From Oryzomonas sagensis (lineage in GTDB: Bacteria; Desulfobacterota; Desulfuromonadia; Geobacterales; Pseudopelobacteraceae): DNA of 64,000 nucleotides. The stretch's first letter is position 1. The number at the start of each line of letters is the position of its first letter. Below are positions 16,652-24,135 of this stretch, piece by piece. The notes below the pieces were generated by a model that had not been told where the DNA came from, searched no databases, and saw only the letters and a program-made list of their open reading frames with translations. The translations under genes were made by a program, and so were the position numbers. Location: the NCBI RefSeq assembly GCF_008802355.1, contig NZ_VZRA01000001.1:736524-800523 (forward strand), written 5' to 3'.

Positions 16652-18061
16652 ATGCAGATCAAATTCGGAACCGACGGCTGGCGCGGGGTCATTGCCCGTG
16701 ATTTCACCTTCGACAACCTTTCCCTGGTGGCCCAGGCCACCATGGATTACTTGAACCGCGACGGCTCGGGCAACAAAGGGCTGGTGATCGGTTACGACCG
16801 GCGTTTCCTGTCCCGCGATTTCGCCCGGCGCGTGGCCGAGGTGGCGGCCGGCAACGGCATACGGGTCCGCCTGACCGACGGCTATGCGCCCACACCGGCC
16901 GTATCGTGGGCGGTTCGCGAGTCGGGAGCCGGGGCGGGGATCATGATCACGGCAAGCCACAACCCGCCCGAATACAATGGATTCAAGGTCAAGGAGGCTT
17001 TCGGCGGTTCGGCCCGCCCCGCCACCACAAAGGTGCTGGAGGAGATCGTCGCTTTCAATGTGGCCAACGACCGCCGCGTGGTGGCCACCCCCTTCGAGGA
17101 GGCCCTGGGGAAGGGGATGATCGAGATCTTCGACCCCTGTGAAGGGTATTTCCGCCAGATCGGCCGCTACGTGGATCTGGAACTGATCGCCAGGGCCGGC
17201 ATCCCGGTGGTCGTTGACCCGATGTACGGTGCCGGCTCGGGTTTTCTGCCCCGCCTGCTGGCCGGGGTCCACGAGATCCACAACAGCGAGAACCCCTCCT
17301 TCGGGGGGCAGCCGCCCGAGCCGATCGGCGAACATCTCGCGGAACTCTCCGCGCTCCTCAAGGGGGGCACCTACCGGGTAGGGCTGGCTTTGGACGGAGA
17401 CGCCGATCGGATTGGGGCGGTGGATGAGAACGGTGATTTCTTCTCGTCCCACTGCATCTTTACCGTCATCCTGCGGCACCTTATCGAACACAAACATCTG
17501 CGGGGCGGTGTGGTCAAGACCGTCTCCACGACCCGCATGGTGGACCTGCTGGCCCGGAAATACGAGCTGCCGCTGTTCGAGACACCCATCGGCTTCAAAC
17601 ATATCTGCGAATTGATGCTGGCGGAGGATATCCTCATGGGTGGCGAAGAATCGGGGGGGCTGGGCGTCAAGGGGCACATCCCGGAACGGGACGGCATCCT
17701 GCTCGGGCTCCTGCTCCTGGAGGCCATGGCGGCCAGCGGAAAAGGCCTCCGCCGGCTCCTCGACGAAACCATGGACGAGATCGGGCATTTCTCCTATCGC
17801 CGTATCGACCGGCGTATCGGGGGCGACGCCAAGGAACAGCTCATTGCGCGTCTGAAATCGGCCCCTCCGGCAGAGATCGACGGCCGGCGGGTGGCTGCTA
17901 CTAACTTCAGCGACGGCTTCAAGTTCATCTTCGAGAACGGCGACTGGCTTTTGATCCGCCCCTCGGGCACCGAACCGGTCCTGCGGCTGTACAGCGAGGC
18001 CGGAACCCCGGGCCAGGTGGACCGTCTGCTGCGCGCTGGGGAAGTCCTGGCGGCACGGTAA
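16652..18061 (+). CDS. Phosphoglucomutase/phosphomannomutase family protein
   Basis: 469 residues of the alpha-D-phosphohexomutase family. It starts with KFGTDGWRG. The phosphoserine loop TASHNPPEYNG places the active Ser at residue 102. Metal-binding DGDADRIG, sugar-binding GGEESGG and phosphate-binding RPSGTEPVLRLY follow in the family order. It interconverts sugar 1- and 6-phosphates, feeding surface polysaccharide or glycogen synthesis. Sequence alone does not separate glucose from mannose or glucosamine specificity. GAGGGGGGTAGC is the ribosome binding site. Confidence 0.9.
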   Translation: MQIKFGTDGWRGVIARDFTFDNLSLVAQATMDYLNRDGSGNKGLVIGYDRRFLSRDFARRVAEVAAGNGIRVRLTDGYAPTPAVSWAVRESGAGAGIMITASHNPPEYNGFKVKEAFGGSARPATTKVLEEIVAFNVANDRRVVATPFEEALGKGMIEIFDPCEGYFRQIGRYVDLELIARAGIPVVVDPMYGAGSGFLPRLLAGVHEIHNSENPSFGGQPPEPIGEHLAELSALLKGGTYRVGLALDGDADRIGAVDENGDFFSSHCIFTVILRHLIEHKHLRGGVVKTVSTTRMVDLLARKYELPLFETPIGFKHICELMLAEDILMGGEESGGLGVKGHIPERDGILLGLLLLEAMAASGKGLRRLLDETMDEIGHFSYRRIDRRIGGDAKEQLIARLKSAPPAEIDGRRVAATNFSDGFKFIFENGDWLLIRPSGTEPVLRLYSEAGTPGQVDRLLRAGEVLAAR

Positions 18062-18106
18062 CGACCCGGGCGTGCCGCTAAAAATATGCGGTATGAAATT
18101 AATAAC

Positions 18107-18135
18107 TTGACATATCCTCACATTATTTTTTATAT
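18107..18135 (+). promoter_or_regulatory. Sigma-70 promoter upstream of the c-di-GMP riboswitch
   Basis: A perfect -35 TTGACA (18107-18112) is followed after 17 bases by TTATAT (18130-18135), or after 18 by TATATC. The expected start is near 18142, just before the aptamer. The surrounding DNA is distinctly AT-rich compared with the rest of the window. Confidence 0.75.
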
Positions 18136-18154
18136 CAATGACCTGAGTGTAATT

Positions 18155-18240
18155 GGGCCATCAGAGGGCAAAGCATGGGCAACCGTGTGACGCAAAGCCA
18201 CCTGTCCAATGCTGTTTGGAAAGAGGGGTTGTAAGATCGG
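18155..18240 (+). ncRNA. GEMM-I (c-di-GMP-I) riboswitch aptamer
   Basis: The hallmark core is AGGGCAAAG, a stem GCATGG/CCGTGT closed by the GNRA tetraloop GCAA, then GACGCAAAGCCACC. A second arm pairs TCCAA with TTGGA across a six-base loop and CCT with AGG. The outer P1 stem can pair CCATC (18158-18162) with GAT-C-GG (18235-18240), leaving the bulged C expected at the ligand site. The base at the position that selects the ligand is G, which favours c-di-GMP over cGAMP. The length of about 86 bases is normal for the class. Confidence 0.85.
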
Positions 18241-18248
18241 TGCAGGAT

Positions 18249-18285
18249 AAAGCCTACTGCGGTTATCTGGGTAGGCTTTCTTTAT
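18249..18285 (+). terminator. Intrinsic terminator forming the riboswitch expression platform
   Basis: AAAGCCTAC (18249-18257) and GTAGGCTTT (18271-18279) form a perfect 9-pair stem with a 13-base loop, followed by CTTTAT. It begins eight bases after the aptamer, so ligand binding can plausibly decide whether it forms. The remaining 160 bases up to cheY show no gene; an AT-rich stretch at 18335-18380 could hold a second promoter. Confidence 0.75.
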
Positions 18286-18447
18286 GGTGCATGCCCCGCC
18301 GACGCGGAATGCCGCAACCCCGTTCCCTGATTGGCAAAAAGATAAAAAGTGGATGAATTTTATTGTTTTTGTGATATTAAGTTCCCACGTGCACATTCAC
18401 GTAATTACTAAGCCCAATGGCATGTTTGAAAGAGGAGGATTACTGGC

Positions 18448-18813
18448 ATGGCGAATATTCTCATCGTTGACGATTCTTCCACAATGCGCAAGATCATTTC
18501 ACGCTCACTTCGGCAGGCCGGCCTGGCTGTTGATGAAATATACGAGGCCGGCGACGGCATTGAAGGGCTGAGCGTGCTGGCCTCCGGCAAGCCGGTTACG
18601 CTGATCCTCTCCGATATCAACATGCCCAACATGGACGGCCTGGAATTCATCAAACAGGTCAGGGCCAACGGCAACGCCGTCCCGATCGTCATGATCACCA
18701 CGGAGGGGGGCGAAGAGATACTCAAGGAAGCCATCGCGAGCGGGGCCAGCGACAGCATCAAGAAACCCTTCACACCCGACCAGTTGCAGGAAAAACTGGG
18801 AGGGCTGATATGA
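18448..18813 (+). CDS. CheY-like single-domain response regulator
   Basis: 121 residues, receiver domain only. The acidic pocket is Asp8/Asp9 (IVDDSS), the phospho-acceptor Asp56 (ILSDINMPNMDG), Thr84/85 and Lys106 of KKPF. All catalytic residues are present, so it should be phosphorylated. GGAGGATTACTGGC gives a strong ribosome binding site. The downstream cheX overlaps it by ATGA. As the first gene after a c-di-GMP riboswitch it should respond to that messenger. It may act at the flagellar switch or in a parallel output. Confidence 0.92.
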   Translation: MANILIVDDSSTMRKIISRSLRQAGLAVDEIYEAGDGIEGLSVLASGKPVTLILSDINMPNMDGLEFIKQVRANGNAVPIVMITTEGGEEILKEAIASGASDSIKKPFTPDQLQEKLGGLI

Positions 18814-19316
18814 GCCTTAACGCCGACATCGCCGGCACTGCCAGGTTTACGGAAGAGCAGCTTGCCCGGTACGTCATTGATGCCACCAAGGATGTTTTCT
18901 CCACCATGGTCATGATGGATCCGGCGGACGATTACCCCCTCAAGGACCCGATTCATCGCTTTCAATGCAGCATCACCGGCATGGTGGGATTCGCGGGCAT
19001 CTATTCGGGCGTGATTTCCATCCACTGTCCGGTTGCCCTGGCTCTTCAGATCACCTCGAGCATGCTGGGCATGGAATGCGAAGAGGTCAACGAGGATTTG
19101 AACGACGCCATCGGCGAAATAGCCAATATGCTGGGCGGGAGCGTCAAACAGGTGCTTTCCAAGGGAGGCATGGACGTCAAGCTCTCGATTCCAACGGTTA
19201 TCTCCGGCGAAGATTATACCGTCAACTCGCTCTCCGACATCGACTGTGTCGTCATCCCGTTCAGCGTCAGCGACAACAGGTTTCTCGTCGGGCTCACCCT
19301 TAAGAAAGAAGACTGA
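18810..19316 (+). CDS. cheX: CheX-type CheY-P phosphatase
   Basis: 168 residues, the family length. The active-site helix reads NDAIGEIANMLGGSVK, giving the E103-x-x-N106 pair used by CheX/CheC/FliY phosphatases to hydrolyse CheY-phosphate. It overlaps the cheY stop, so regulator and phosphatase are made together. This argues that the pair is a closed signalling module. Confidence 0.88.
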   Translation: MSLNADIAGTARFTEEQLARYVIDATKDVFSTMVMMDPADDYPLKDPIHRFQCSITGMVGFAGIYSGVISIHCPVALALQITSSMLGMECEEVNEDLNDAIGEIANMLGGSVKQVLSKGGMDVKLSIPTVISGEDYTVNSLSDIDCVVIPFSVSDNRFLVGLTLKKED

Positions 19317-19386
19317 CAACGCTCTGTGGACGCGGACGTGCTTGCCGCAGCCCATGGCTTGACCCAGCACCGGAAGACAATCCCTG

Positions 19387-20481
19387 ATGGATGGATATAC
19401 CACGTTACATGAGATGTTGGCCTCTGCCCTGAAGCAGGCTGGCGAGGAAAGCGGCATGCTTTTGGGGCAGGAACTCGCCATTGCCCTTTCGGATTCTCTT
19501 ACCACCAGTAAAACATCCTATTTCGGCGGCCTTGAGGATGCCTGCTTCGTGATCGGCGTCGAGTCCCGGGAGGCTTACACCGGCCAGTTCTATCTGGTGT
19601 TCTCCCTGCGTGACGCCATCGTCATGAGCAGTATCCTGCTGGGTATCCCCCCGGCCCGCATCCAGGAAAAAAAGCGTCTCAGCATCATCGAAAGCGATGA
19701 CATCGATGCCTTTGCCGAGATTGCCAATATGATCAACGGGGCGTTCAACACCGTTTTTCAGGGCAGCCTCCCCAACAAGGTGCATCTGAAGTTGCTTTCG
19801 CCCAAAAAGTTTATTCCCGAAGTCGATGAATTGAGCGAAAGCGAGCCGCTTCCCGAAGGCGACTACCTCATGTTCCGCTCGAAACTGGAGATGCCGGACC
19901 AGGAGCTGAACTATCTGGACGTGCTCATACCCGTTGGGTTGGGCAACCAGTTCGATCCCCCCGGCGAGGAACCGCCGGAGCCTCCCGCCGAGGAGGAGGC
20001 CCCCGCGCCTGATGAGGCCGGTGATGCCGCGGCGCAGCCGCAACCCGAGGCCGAGGAAGGGGCCGCGCCCCCCCCAAGGGAGGAAGCCGGTTCGGCAGAG
20101 GCCGGGATCGACAGCGTCGTGGTGCTGGAGGACGATAACGAGGAACGCCGCCAGATGGTGACCGTGGCCGCCTTGACCGGTTATCAGGTGGTGGAGGGAA
20201 CGCTCAATGCCGATATCAAGGAGCTCTTCACCGGCCGCAACGTGCGGTTGGTGCTGGTCGGTTCGCAGGATGCGAGCGACCACGAGTTGGCGGTTTGCAT
20301 CAAGGTCAATGCCATCCGCCAGAACTCGCCGCCCCCGATTATCATGAGCGCCCAGCGCTGGACCCGGACGGCCGTTTTGAAGGCGTTGAAATACGGAGCC
20401 CGGGAGATTATCATCAAGCCGTGCAGCGAAGAGGAACTGATTGCCAAGGTGCGCAGGTTCTGCAAACCGCCGGTGCAGTGA
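19387..20481 (+). CDS. CheX-like domain fused to a degenerate receiver domain
   Basis: 364 residues. The N-terminal part (about 1-185) has the phosphatase helix DAFAEIANMINGAFN (E111, N114). A Pro/Glu/Ala-rich linker spans about 190-240. The C-terminal receiver starts at VVVLEDDNEER (Asp249/250) and keeps Ser321 (IIMSAQ) and Lys344-Pro345 (IIIKPC). The strand that should end in the phospho-acceptor Asp reads LVLVGSQD, with Gly/Ser at that place, so it probably cannot be phosphorylated. It may bind CheY-like partners or act as a sensor. The ATG is 70 bases after cheX. Confidence 0.8.
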   Translation: MDGYTTLHEMLASALKQAGEESGMLLGQELAIALSDSLTTSKTSYFGGLEDACFVIGVESREAYTGQFYLVFSLRDAIVMSSILLGIPPARIQEKKRLSIIESDDIDAFAEIANMINGAFNTVFQGSLPNKVHLKLLSPKKFIPEVDELSESEPLPEGDYLMFRSKLEMPDQELNYLDVLIPVGLGNQFDPPGEEPPEPPAEEEAPAPDEAGDAAAQPQPEAEEGAAPPPREEAGSAEAGIDSVVVLEDDNEERRQMVTVAALTGYQVVEGTLNADIKELFTGRNVRLVLVGSQDASDHELAVCIKVNAIRQNSPPPIIMSAQRWTRTAVLKALKYGAREIIIKPCSEEELIAKVRRFCKPPVQ

Positions 20482-20510
20482 CGGCCCGTGACGGTCGGGG
20501 GGATGTCATC

Positions 20511-22634
20511 ATGTCGTTTTATCGGTGTGGCATAGGTGCGTTGACGCGCAACGGGATGCGCGCGAAAGCCATGCTGTTGGTACTGTCGGCCGTTTTTGCC
20601 GTTGCCGCGCTCTTCCCGACGCCTGTCCAGGCCTCCATCCCCAACCGGGTCTTTCGGGTCGATATTCGCCCCAAACAGGGGTATACCCGCATAATCCTCC
20701 GTCTCCAGGAAAACCCGCAGTTTACCGTCGCGTCGCTGCCCGGCAACCGCTTGCGGCTGACGCTTCAGGATACGGACGGACCCCTTTTCCACAAATACCG
20801 CCGCTATTCGGATGCCAGCATCGGCGGCTTGCTGTTTTCCCGGTGCGGGTCAAATCTTCAGGTCACGTTCCAGGCCGCTTCCGGGACAGGGTGGCGCAAT
20901 GCCACGGTAGACGGCATCTGCGCCATTGCCCTTGATGTGGGTACAAAGTTCACCCCGCCCCCTCCCCGGCTGTACATTGCCGGGCGTGAGCGGATTTGGA
21001 ACGGCGTTGAGAAGCTGGTGCGGGATTTCGACCCGCCGCTGAAAACGGATATCCCCTTTGTGCCGACTGACCGGCAGATTTTGAAGAATATCCTCAATGA
21101 CAGCGACCAACAGGCCTTCATGGCGGCAGAAGCGGCACTCTACAAGGGGTCCCTGACCGAGGCCGAGGAAGTCTTCACCCAGTTTGCCTCGCGGCTGAGC
21201 GCGGTGAGACCGCTGGCCCTCTACCGGCTTGGCGAAACGTGGTATAAGCTGCAAAAATATCCCCAGGCCCTGGCCGCGTTTCGTGAAGCCGAAAAAATCT
21301 GGCCGGCATTTCTCACCTTCAACCCGAGTGTCACGTTTTATTACGGGGACAGTATCGCCCGGAGCGGAGACCTTGCCGGTGCCCGGGTGCTCCTTGCCCG
21401 CCTGATTGCCCGGCTTGCCGACAAGAAGTACGCCCCCACCCTGCTGGTGCGCCTGGCCGACATCCTGACGCGCCAGGGGCATGACCGGGAGGCCCTGGCC
21501 ATCTACCGCACGGTAGCCGATAATTTCCCGGACAACAAGGCCAACCAGATGGCGCAGTTGCGTCTGGCCGACCGCGATTTTCTTCGCGCCACCCCGTGGG
21601 ATTACCAGCGTCTGAGCGACCTTTATCTGAATATCTCGCGCCAGAACAGCGATGTGGATATGCGCGAGGAGGCCCTGTTCAAGCATGTCCTGCTCCATGC
21701 CATCCATGGCGACGCCTCCGACGCCCTGCAGCAGGTCGTTTCGTTTCAGAAGCGGTTTCCGCGCGGGGTCTATGTCACCGTGTGCCGGACCATCCGGGAG
21801 GTGCTGGTTGCCCAGGTGTACCATGAAAGCAGCTGGCGCAAGGATGCCCCGGGGCTGATCAGGTTTGTCGAGGAGCATCAGGACTACCTGGCGGCCTGCA
21901 TGGATGCGCCCGATTTTCTCCCGGATGTTGCCAAGGCCTACGATGAGGCGGGCCGCCCCATCGAACTGATCAAGTTTTTCAGCACCCTCCTGGACCACCA
22001 ATGGGTGGGCGCCAATGGCCCCTATCTCCATGAGGAGATCGCTTCCAATGCGGACCTCCTGGGCGATAGCGCACTGGCCGAGAAAACCCTGCGCGCCTTT
22101 TTGCGCAAATATCCCACCCATCCCCGGGCGCGGCTCATGCTGGAACGCCTGGGCGGGGTATATTTCATGGGGGGCAAGTATCAGGAAGCCCGGGATACCC
22201 TGCTGTGGCTGCTCAACAAGAAGGAGCGCGCCCAGAGGAGCGAGAGCTACTACTATCTCGGCCGTTCTTTGTGGGAACAGAACGGGACCGCCCAAGCCGG
22301 CAAGGCCATGGACCTCTACATTGCCACGGCCGGCCGGGATGCGAAGGACCCCCATCTGCTGCCCGACGCCTACTACGTGGCCGCCTCGGCACGCCTGGCC
22401 ACGGGCGATCGCAAGGGAGCTTTGCGCATACTCGACGCCGGCATAAGGCTGCCCGACAACGAGCGGAATGAAGAGTTCCTCTACAAGGCGGGCGAGATCA
22501 CCGCCCTCGAGGGCAAGAAGCCGGCCGCCCGGGCCTATTTCGAGCAGGTGATCAAAAAGGGCAAGGACGATGACTGGAAAAAGCTGGCGCAACAGGCCAT
22601 CGAGTCGTTGAACGTGGGGCCAGCCAAGCGGTAG
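20511..22634 (+). CDS. Exported AMIN-like/TPR repeat protein, function unknown
   Basis: 707 residues from ATG 20511 with GGGGGGA upstream; in-frame codons further upstream overlap the previous gene. A signal peptide is expected to end near VQAS. Residues about 35-150 look like an AMIN-type beta domain (VDIRPKQGYTRIILRLQENP), which in other proteins binds peptidoglycan. From about 200 on come many helical pairs of TPR type (ALYRLGETWYKLQKYPQAL; ALAIYRTVADNFPDN; YYYLGRSLWEQNG). It lies between the cheX operon and flgB. It could be a cell-wall-linked scaffold for the motility machinery, but this is only inferred from position. Confidence 0.7.
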   Translation: MSFYRCGIGALTRNGMRAKAMLLVLSAVFAVAALFPTPVQASIPNRVFRVDIRPKQGYTRIILRLQENPQFTVASLPGNRLRLTLQDTDGPLFHKYRRYSDASIGGLLFSRCGSNLQVTFQAASGTGWRNATVDGICAIALDVGTKFTPPPPRLYIAGRERIWNGVEKLVRDFDPPLKTDIPFVPTDRQILKNILNDSDQQAFMAAEAALYKGSLTEAEEVFTQFASRLSAVRPLALYRLGETWYKLQKYPQALAAFREAEKIWPAFLTFNPSVTFYYGDSIARSGDLAGARVLLARLIARLADKKYAPTLLVRLADILTRQGHDREALAIYRTVADNFPDNKANQMAQLRLADRDFLRATPWDYQRLSDLYLNISRQNSDVDMREEALFKHVLLHAIHGDASDALQQVVSFQKRFPRGVYVTVCRTIREVLVAQVYHESSWRKDAPGLIRFVEEHQDYLAACMDAPDFLPDVAKAYDEAGRPIELIKFFSTLLDHQWVGANGPYLHEEIASNADLLGDSALAEKTLRAFLRKYPTHPRARLMLERLGGVYFMGGKYQEARDTLLWLLNKKERAQRSESYYYLGRSLWEQNGTAQAGKAMDLYIATAGRDAKDPHLLPDAYYVAASARLATGDRKGALRILDAGIRLPDNERNEEFLYKAGEITALEGKKPAARAYFEQVIKKGKDDDWKKLAQQAIESLNVGPAKR

Positions 22635-22676
22635 GCCTCGGGGGCTGTCAAGAATCGGACCCAGTCAAAAAACCGA

Positions 22677-22698
22677 CACAAAATGTGACAAAAATGTG
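22677..22698 (+). promoter_or_regulatory. Candidate tandem activator sites upstream of flgB
   Basis: CACAAAATGTG and ACAAAAATGTG lie back to back; the first is a palindrome with a 3-base centre and the second matches it at eight positions. They lie about 80 bases upstream of the -24 element at 22779, a usual distance for a sigma-54 enhancer-binding protein such as a FlrC/FgrM-type regulator. The link is inferred. Confidence 0.4.
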
Positions 22699-22778
22699 CA
22701 TGGTGCGTTTTGCCTGGCGGTGGTATAAATGAGAGCATTCTCCCCAGCAAGGCGCGCTCTTGTCGTAGGCTGTAAAAC

Positions 22779-22794
22779 TGGTATGTTTTTTGCA
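22779..22794 (+). promoter_or_regulatory. Sigma-54 (-24/-12) promoter for the flagellar cluster
   Basis: TGGTATGTTTTTTGCA matches the sigma-54 consensus TGGCACG-N4-TTGCA, with GG (22780-22781) and GC (22792-22793) separated by exactly 10 bases. Transcription should start near 22805, giving a 30-base leader to flgB. Sigma-54 control of early flagellar genes is known in Geobacter. Confidence 0.8.
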
Positions 22795-22834
22795 AAACAA
22801 TTCCAGTTGTTCTTTAGTGTCAGGGAGGTTCAGC

Positions 22835-23257
22835 ATGCCGGTTAATGGGATTTTTGGCACGACGATCGACGTGCTGGGCAAAAGTATCGATCTGCGGACC
22901 AAAAGCCAAAACCTGATTTCATCGAATATCGCCAATGCGGAAACCCCCAACTACATCCCCAAATCGCTGGACTTCGAGCAGGAGTTGCAGAGTGCGGTGA
23001 AAAGCGGCAGCAAGGGGACGCCGGCAATCACCCATCCGCGACATCTGCCGTTGAGAGGCAGCGGGGCGGGGCTTCAGTCCGTGACCGGCCAGGTCGTGGA
23101 AACCCCGGCCAAGACCCCCGGCAACGACGGCAATGCGGTGGAGTTGGAGAACGAGATGGGCAAGCTGCTGGAAAACCAGATCATGTTCAACGCCTCGGTC
23201 CAGATGCTCTCCAAGAAGTTCAGCGATTTGAGCGTAGCGATCAAGGGAGGTAACTAA
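22835..23257 (+). CDS. flgB: Flagellar proximal rod protein FlgB
   Basis: 140 residues. The rod N-terminal motif KSQNLISSNIANAETPNY (about 23-40) and the C-terminal helix ending in FSDLSVAIKGG fit FlgB. It forms part of the proximal rod that crosses the periplasm. ATG 22835 is preceded by GGGAGG. Stop and flgC start overlap (TAATG). It is the first gene of the flagellar structural cluster, directly after the sigma-54 promoter. Confidence 0.95.
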   Translation: MPVNGIFGTTIDVLGKSIDLRTKSQNLISSNIANAETPNYIPKSLDFEQELQSAVKSGSKGTPAITHPRHLPLRGSGAGLQSVTGQVVETPAKTPGNDGNAVELENEMGKLLENQIMFNASVQMLSKKFSDLSVAIKGGN

Positions 23258-23694
23258 TGGATTTTTTCAGTTCCATGAATATCAGCTCCTCGGCCCTTAC
23301 GGCTGAGCGCACCAGGATGAACCTGATCTCCAGCAACCTGGCCAATGCCGGTTCAACCCGGACATCCGAGGGGGGGCCCTACAAGCGTAAGGATGCGGTC
23401 TTTTCCGCGACCCCCCTGGAGAGCGGCTTCAAGCGGGCCTTGAACAGCGCTGTCGGCCAGCAGACCCGCCAGGTGGAGGTCACCGAGATCGTAGAGGACC
23501 AGAATCCCCCTCGCATGCAGTACGATCCCGGCCACCCCGACGCCAACGCCCAGGGCTACGTGGCCATGCCCAATGTCAATGTGGTCGAAGAGATGGCCGA
23601 CATGATCAGCGCAAGCCGCAGTTATGAAGCCAATGTGACGGCGGTCCAGGCGGCCAAGAGCATGGCCCTGAAAACGCTTGAAATCGGCAAGTAG
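23257..23694 (+). CDS. flgC: Flagellar proximal rod protein FlgC
   Basis: 145 residues. The axial-family N-terminus RMNLISSNLANAGSTRT and the C-terminal block NVNVVEEMADMISASRSYEA are typical of FlgC. It builds the proximal rod with FlgB and FlgF. The start overlaps the flgB stop and AGGGAGG lies upstream. It is followed by a 64-base gap with a small GC hairpin. Confidence 0.95.
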   Translation: MDFFSSMNISSSALTAERTRMNLISSNLANAGSTRTSEGGPYKRKDAVFSATPLESGFKRALNSAVGQQTRQVEVTEIVEDQNPPRMQYDPGHPDANAQGYVAMPNVNVVEEMADMISASRSYEANVTAVQAAKSMALKTLEIGK

Positions 23695-23712
23695 TTTCCC
23701 GGCCTCGCCTCT

Positions 23713-23726
23713 GCGCGCTTTCGCGC
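23713..23726 (+). other. Small GC hairpin between flgC and fliE
   Basis: GCGCG-CTTT-CGCGC forms a 5-pair stem with a 4-base loop. No T run follows, so it is more likely an mRNA stability or processing element than a terminator. Confidence 0.3.
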
Positions 23727-23758
23727 GCGTGGCGGGCTGAACCTTCGGGAGGTTTAGT

Positions 23759-24061
23759 GTGGATGTAAAAGGTATAGAAAGCGGTCTCGGCCTCGGCGCG
23801 GTATTCCCGGGGGCCGGCGAGGCAAAATCGGCGTCTGCGCCCGAGGGTGCCGGCAAATTTTTCAGCGAACTCGTCTCCAAGGTGAATGACCTGCAGACCC
23901 AGTCCGATCAGGCCATCCAAGGCCTTGCCACGGGAGAAAACAAAAATCTCCATGAGGTTATGATCTCCATGGAAAAGGCGAGCATCTCCTTCCAATTCCT
24001 GGCCCAGGTGCGCAATAAGGCTGTCGAGGCATATCAGGAAGTGATGCGCATGCAGGTGTAG
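23759..24061 (+). CDS. fliE: Flagellar MS-ring/rod junction protein FliE
   Basis: 100 residues from GTG 23759, with GGGAGG seven to twelve bases upstream. The conserved part is [38 protein letters not shown] (given here only as a landmark from about residue 63 to the end). FliE links the FliF ring to the rod and is the first rod component exported. fliF follows after 74 bases. Confidence 0.93.
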   Translation: MDVKGIESGLGLGAVFPGAGEAKSASAPEGAGKFFSELVSKVNDLQTQSDQAIQGLATGENKNLHEVMISMEKASISFQFLAQVRNKAVEAYQEVMRMQV

Positions 24062-24135
24062 GACGTGTGGCCCGCAAGGCCCCCTGATCCCCGGCAGTTG
24101 CAAAGAAATTCCGTTTTCCACCCGTATCTGAAAGG

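Noticed and set aside
18155..18240. cGAMP-type (GEMM-Ib) riboswitch
   Set aside because: The selecting base is G rather than A, so the c-di-GMP class is preferred; binding data could still overturn this.
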